64,000 nucleotides of DNA. It comes from Vibrio porteresiae DSM 19223 (GTDB lineage: Bacteria > Pseudomonadota > Gammaproteobacteria > Enterobacterales > Vibrionaceae). Where the stretch lies: positions 1,860,001-1,924,000 of the forward strand of contig NZ_AP024895.1 of NCBI RefSeq assembly GCF_024347055.1, in the 5' to 3' direction. Of the stretch, positions 63,583 through 64,000 are shown one piece after another (positions within the stretch are counted from its first letter, which is position 1; every line of letters begins with the position of its first letter). The notes below the pieces were generated by a model. It was not told where the DNA came from. It ran no database searches and worked only from the letters and a program-made list of their open reading frames with translations. The translations under genes were made by a program, and so were the position numbers.

Positions 63583-64000
63583 ATGAAACAAGTAACATTA
63601 GGTACAACCGGTTTTGATATTGTGCCTTTGGTGTTCGGTGGCAACGTGTTTGGTTGGACCATCGATGAAAAAACCAGTTTTGATATTTTAGATACCTTTG
63701 TTGGGCTTGGCTTTAACGCCATCGATACAGCGGATGTTTACTCTGCATGGGCTCCCGGCAATAAAGGCGGTGAATCCGAAACCATCATTGGCAACTGGCT
63801 CGCAGCGCGTCCCGGAATGCGCGACAAGGTGAAACTCTTTACCAAAGTGGGCTCCGATTTAGGTCAACCGGGCAAAAAAGGCTTATCCAAAAAATGGATC
63901 ATGCAAGCGGTCGATGAGTCACTTGCTCGCCTTAAAACTGACCACATCGATCTCTATTTTTCTCACTGGCCTGATGAAGAAACCCCATACGAAGAGACCT
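63583..64000 (+). CDS. aldo/keto reductase, 3' end beyond window
   Basis: The first 139 codons of an aldo/keto reductase; the rest lies past the edge. It starts MKQVTLGTTGFDIVPLVFGGNVFGW after AAAGGAAG. Family features are GFNAIDTADVYSAW (catalytic Asp and Tyr), VKLFTKVG (Lys) and DHIDLYFSHWPDE (His). An NADPH-dependent carbonyl reductase, probably co-transcribed with the SDR. The protein is complete at its N-terminus and not otherwise disrupted. Confidence 0.9.
   Translation, partial: MKQVTLGTTGFDIVPLVFGGNVFGWTIDEKTSFDILDTFVGLGFNAIDTADVYSAWAPGNKGGESETIIGNWLAARPGMRDKVKLFTKVGSDLGQPGKKGLSKKWIMQAVDESLARLKTDHIDLYFSHWPDEETPYEET

Overview
The window looks like part of a Vibrio (Vibrionaceae) chromosome. 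This rests on the housekeeping genes from about 45.7 kb onward: grxB, a PAS-GGDEF protein, queC/queE, yidA, a siroheme synthase, aapJQMP, yccA, an Old Yellow Enzyme, tusE, acylphosphatase and rlmI. Their proteins and grouping are typical of vibrios. No rRNA, tRNA, CRISPR array, transposase or phage gene was seen.

Positions 1-43.8 kb are an accessory nonribosomal peptide synthetase (NRPS) locus, all on the minus strand. In transcription order: NRPS-A (4 modules, 43794-30805), NRPS-B (2 modules), NRPS-C (3 modules plus two thioesterases), a SyrD/PvdE-type peptide-export ABC transporter, NRPS-D (one module plus two thioesterases, the first apparently dead), and NRPS-E (at least two modules, running off the left edge). 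An Sfp/EntD-type phosphopantetheinyl transferase at 44.7-45.4 kb can activate the carrier domains. Pocket residues read by eye give A-B-C as Ala-like, Thr, Ser, Leu, Thr, Val-like, Leu, Ser, Ser. Dual epimerization/condensation domains predict D-residues at Thr2, Ser8 and possibly Ser3. NRPS-A, -D and -E each begin with an EntF-like/starter-type C domain, so each could take an acyl (fatty acid or aryl) starter. The locus probably makes an acylated, perhaps cyclic, Ser/Thr/Leu-rich peptide, and NRPS-D and -E may make something further.

A near-perfect Fur box (44298-44312) lies in the 0.87-kb AT-rich gap upstream of NRPS-A. Iron control, and possibly a siderophore role, should therefore be considered beside the lipopeptide hypothesis.

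Positions 44.7-64 kb hold the PPTase and then ordinary core genes: glutaredoxin 2, a diguanylate cyclase, the preQ0 genes queE-queC, a Cof-type phosphatase, a siroheme synthase with a decayed C-terminal methyltransferase-like region, a polar amino-acid ABC transporter operon, YccA, an ene-reductase, TusE, acylphosphatase and the 23S rRNA methyltransferase RlmI. At the right edge a LysR regulator diverges from an SDR and an aldo/keto reductase cut by the window end. Several clear intrinsic terminators mark operon ends.

All functional calls are from reading the sequence. Adenylation specificities and the product are predictions.
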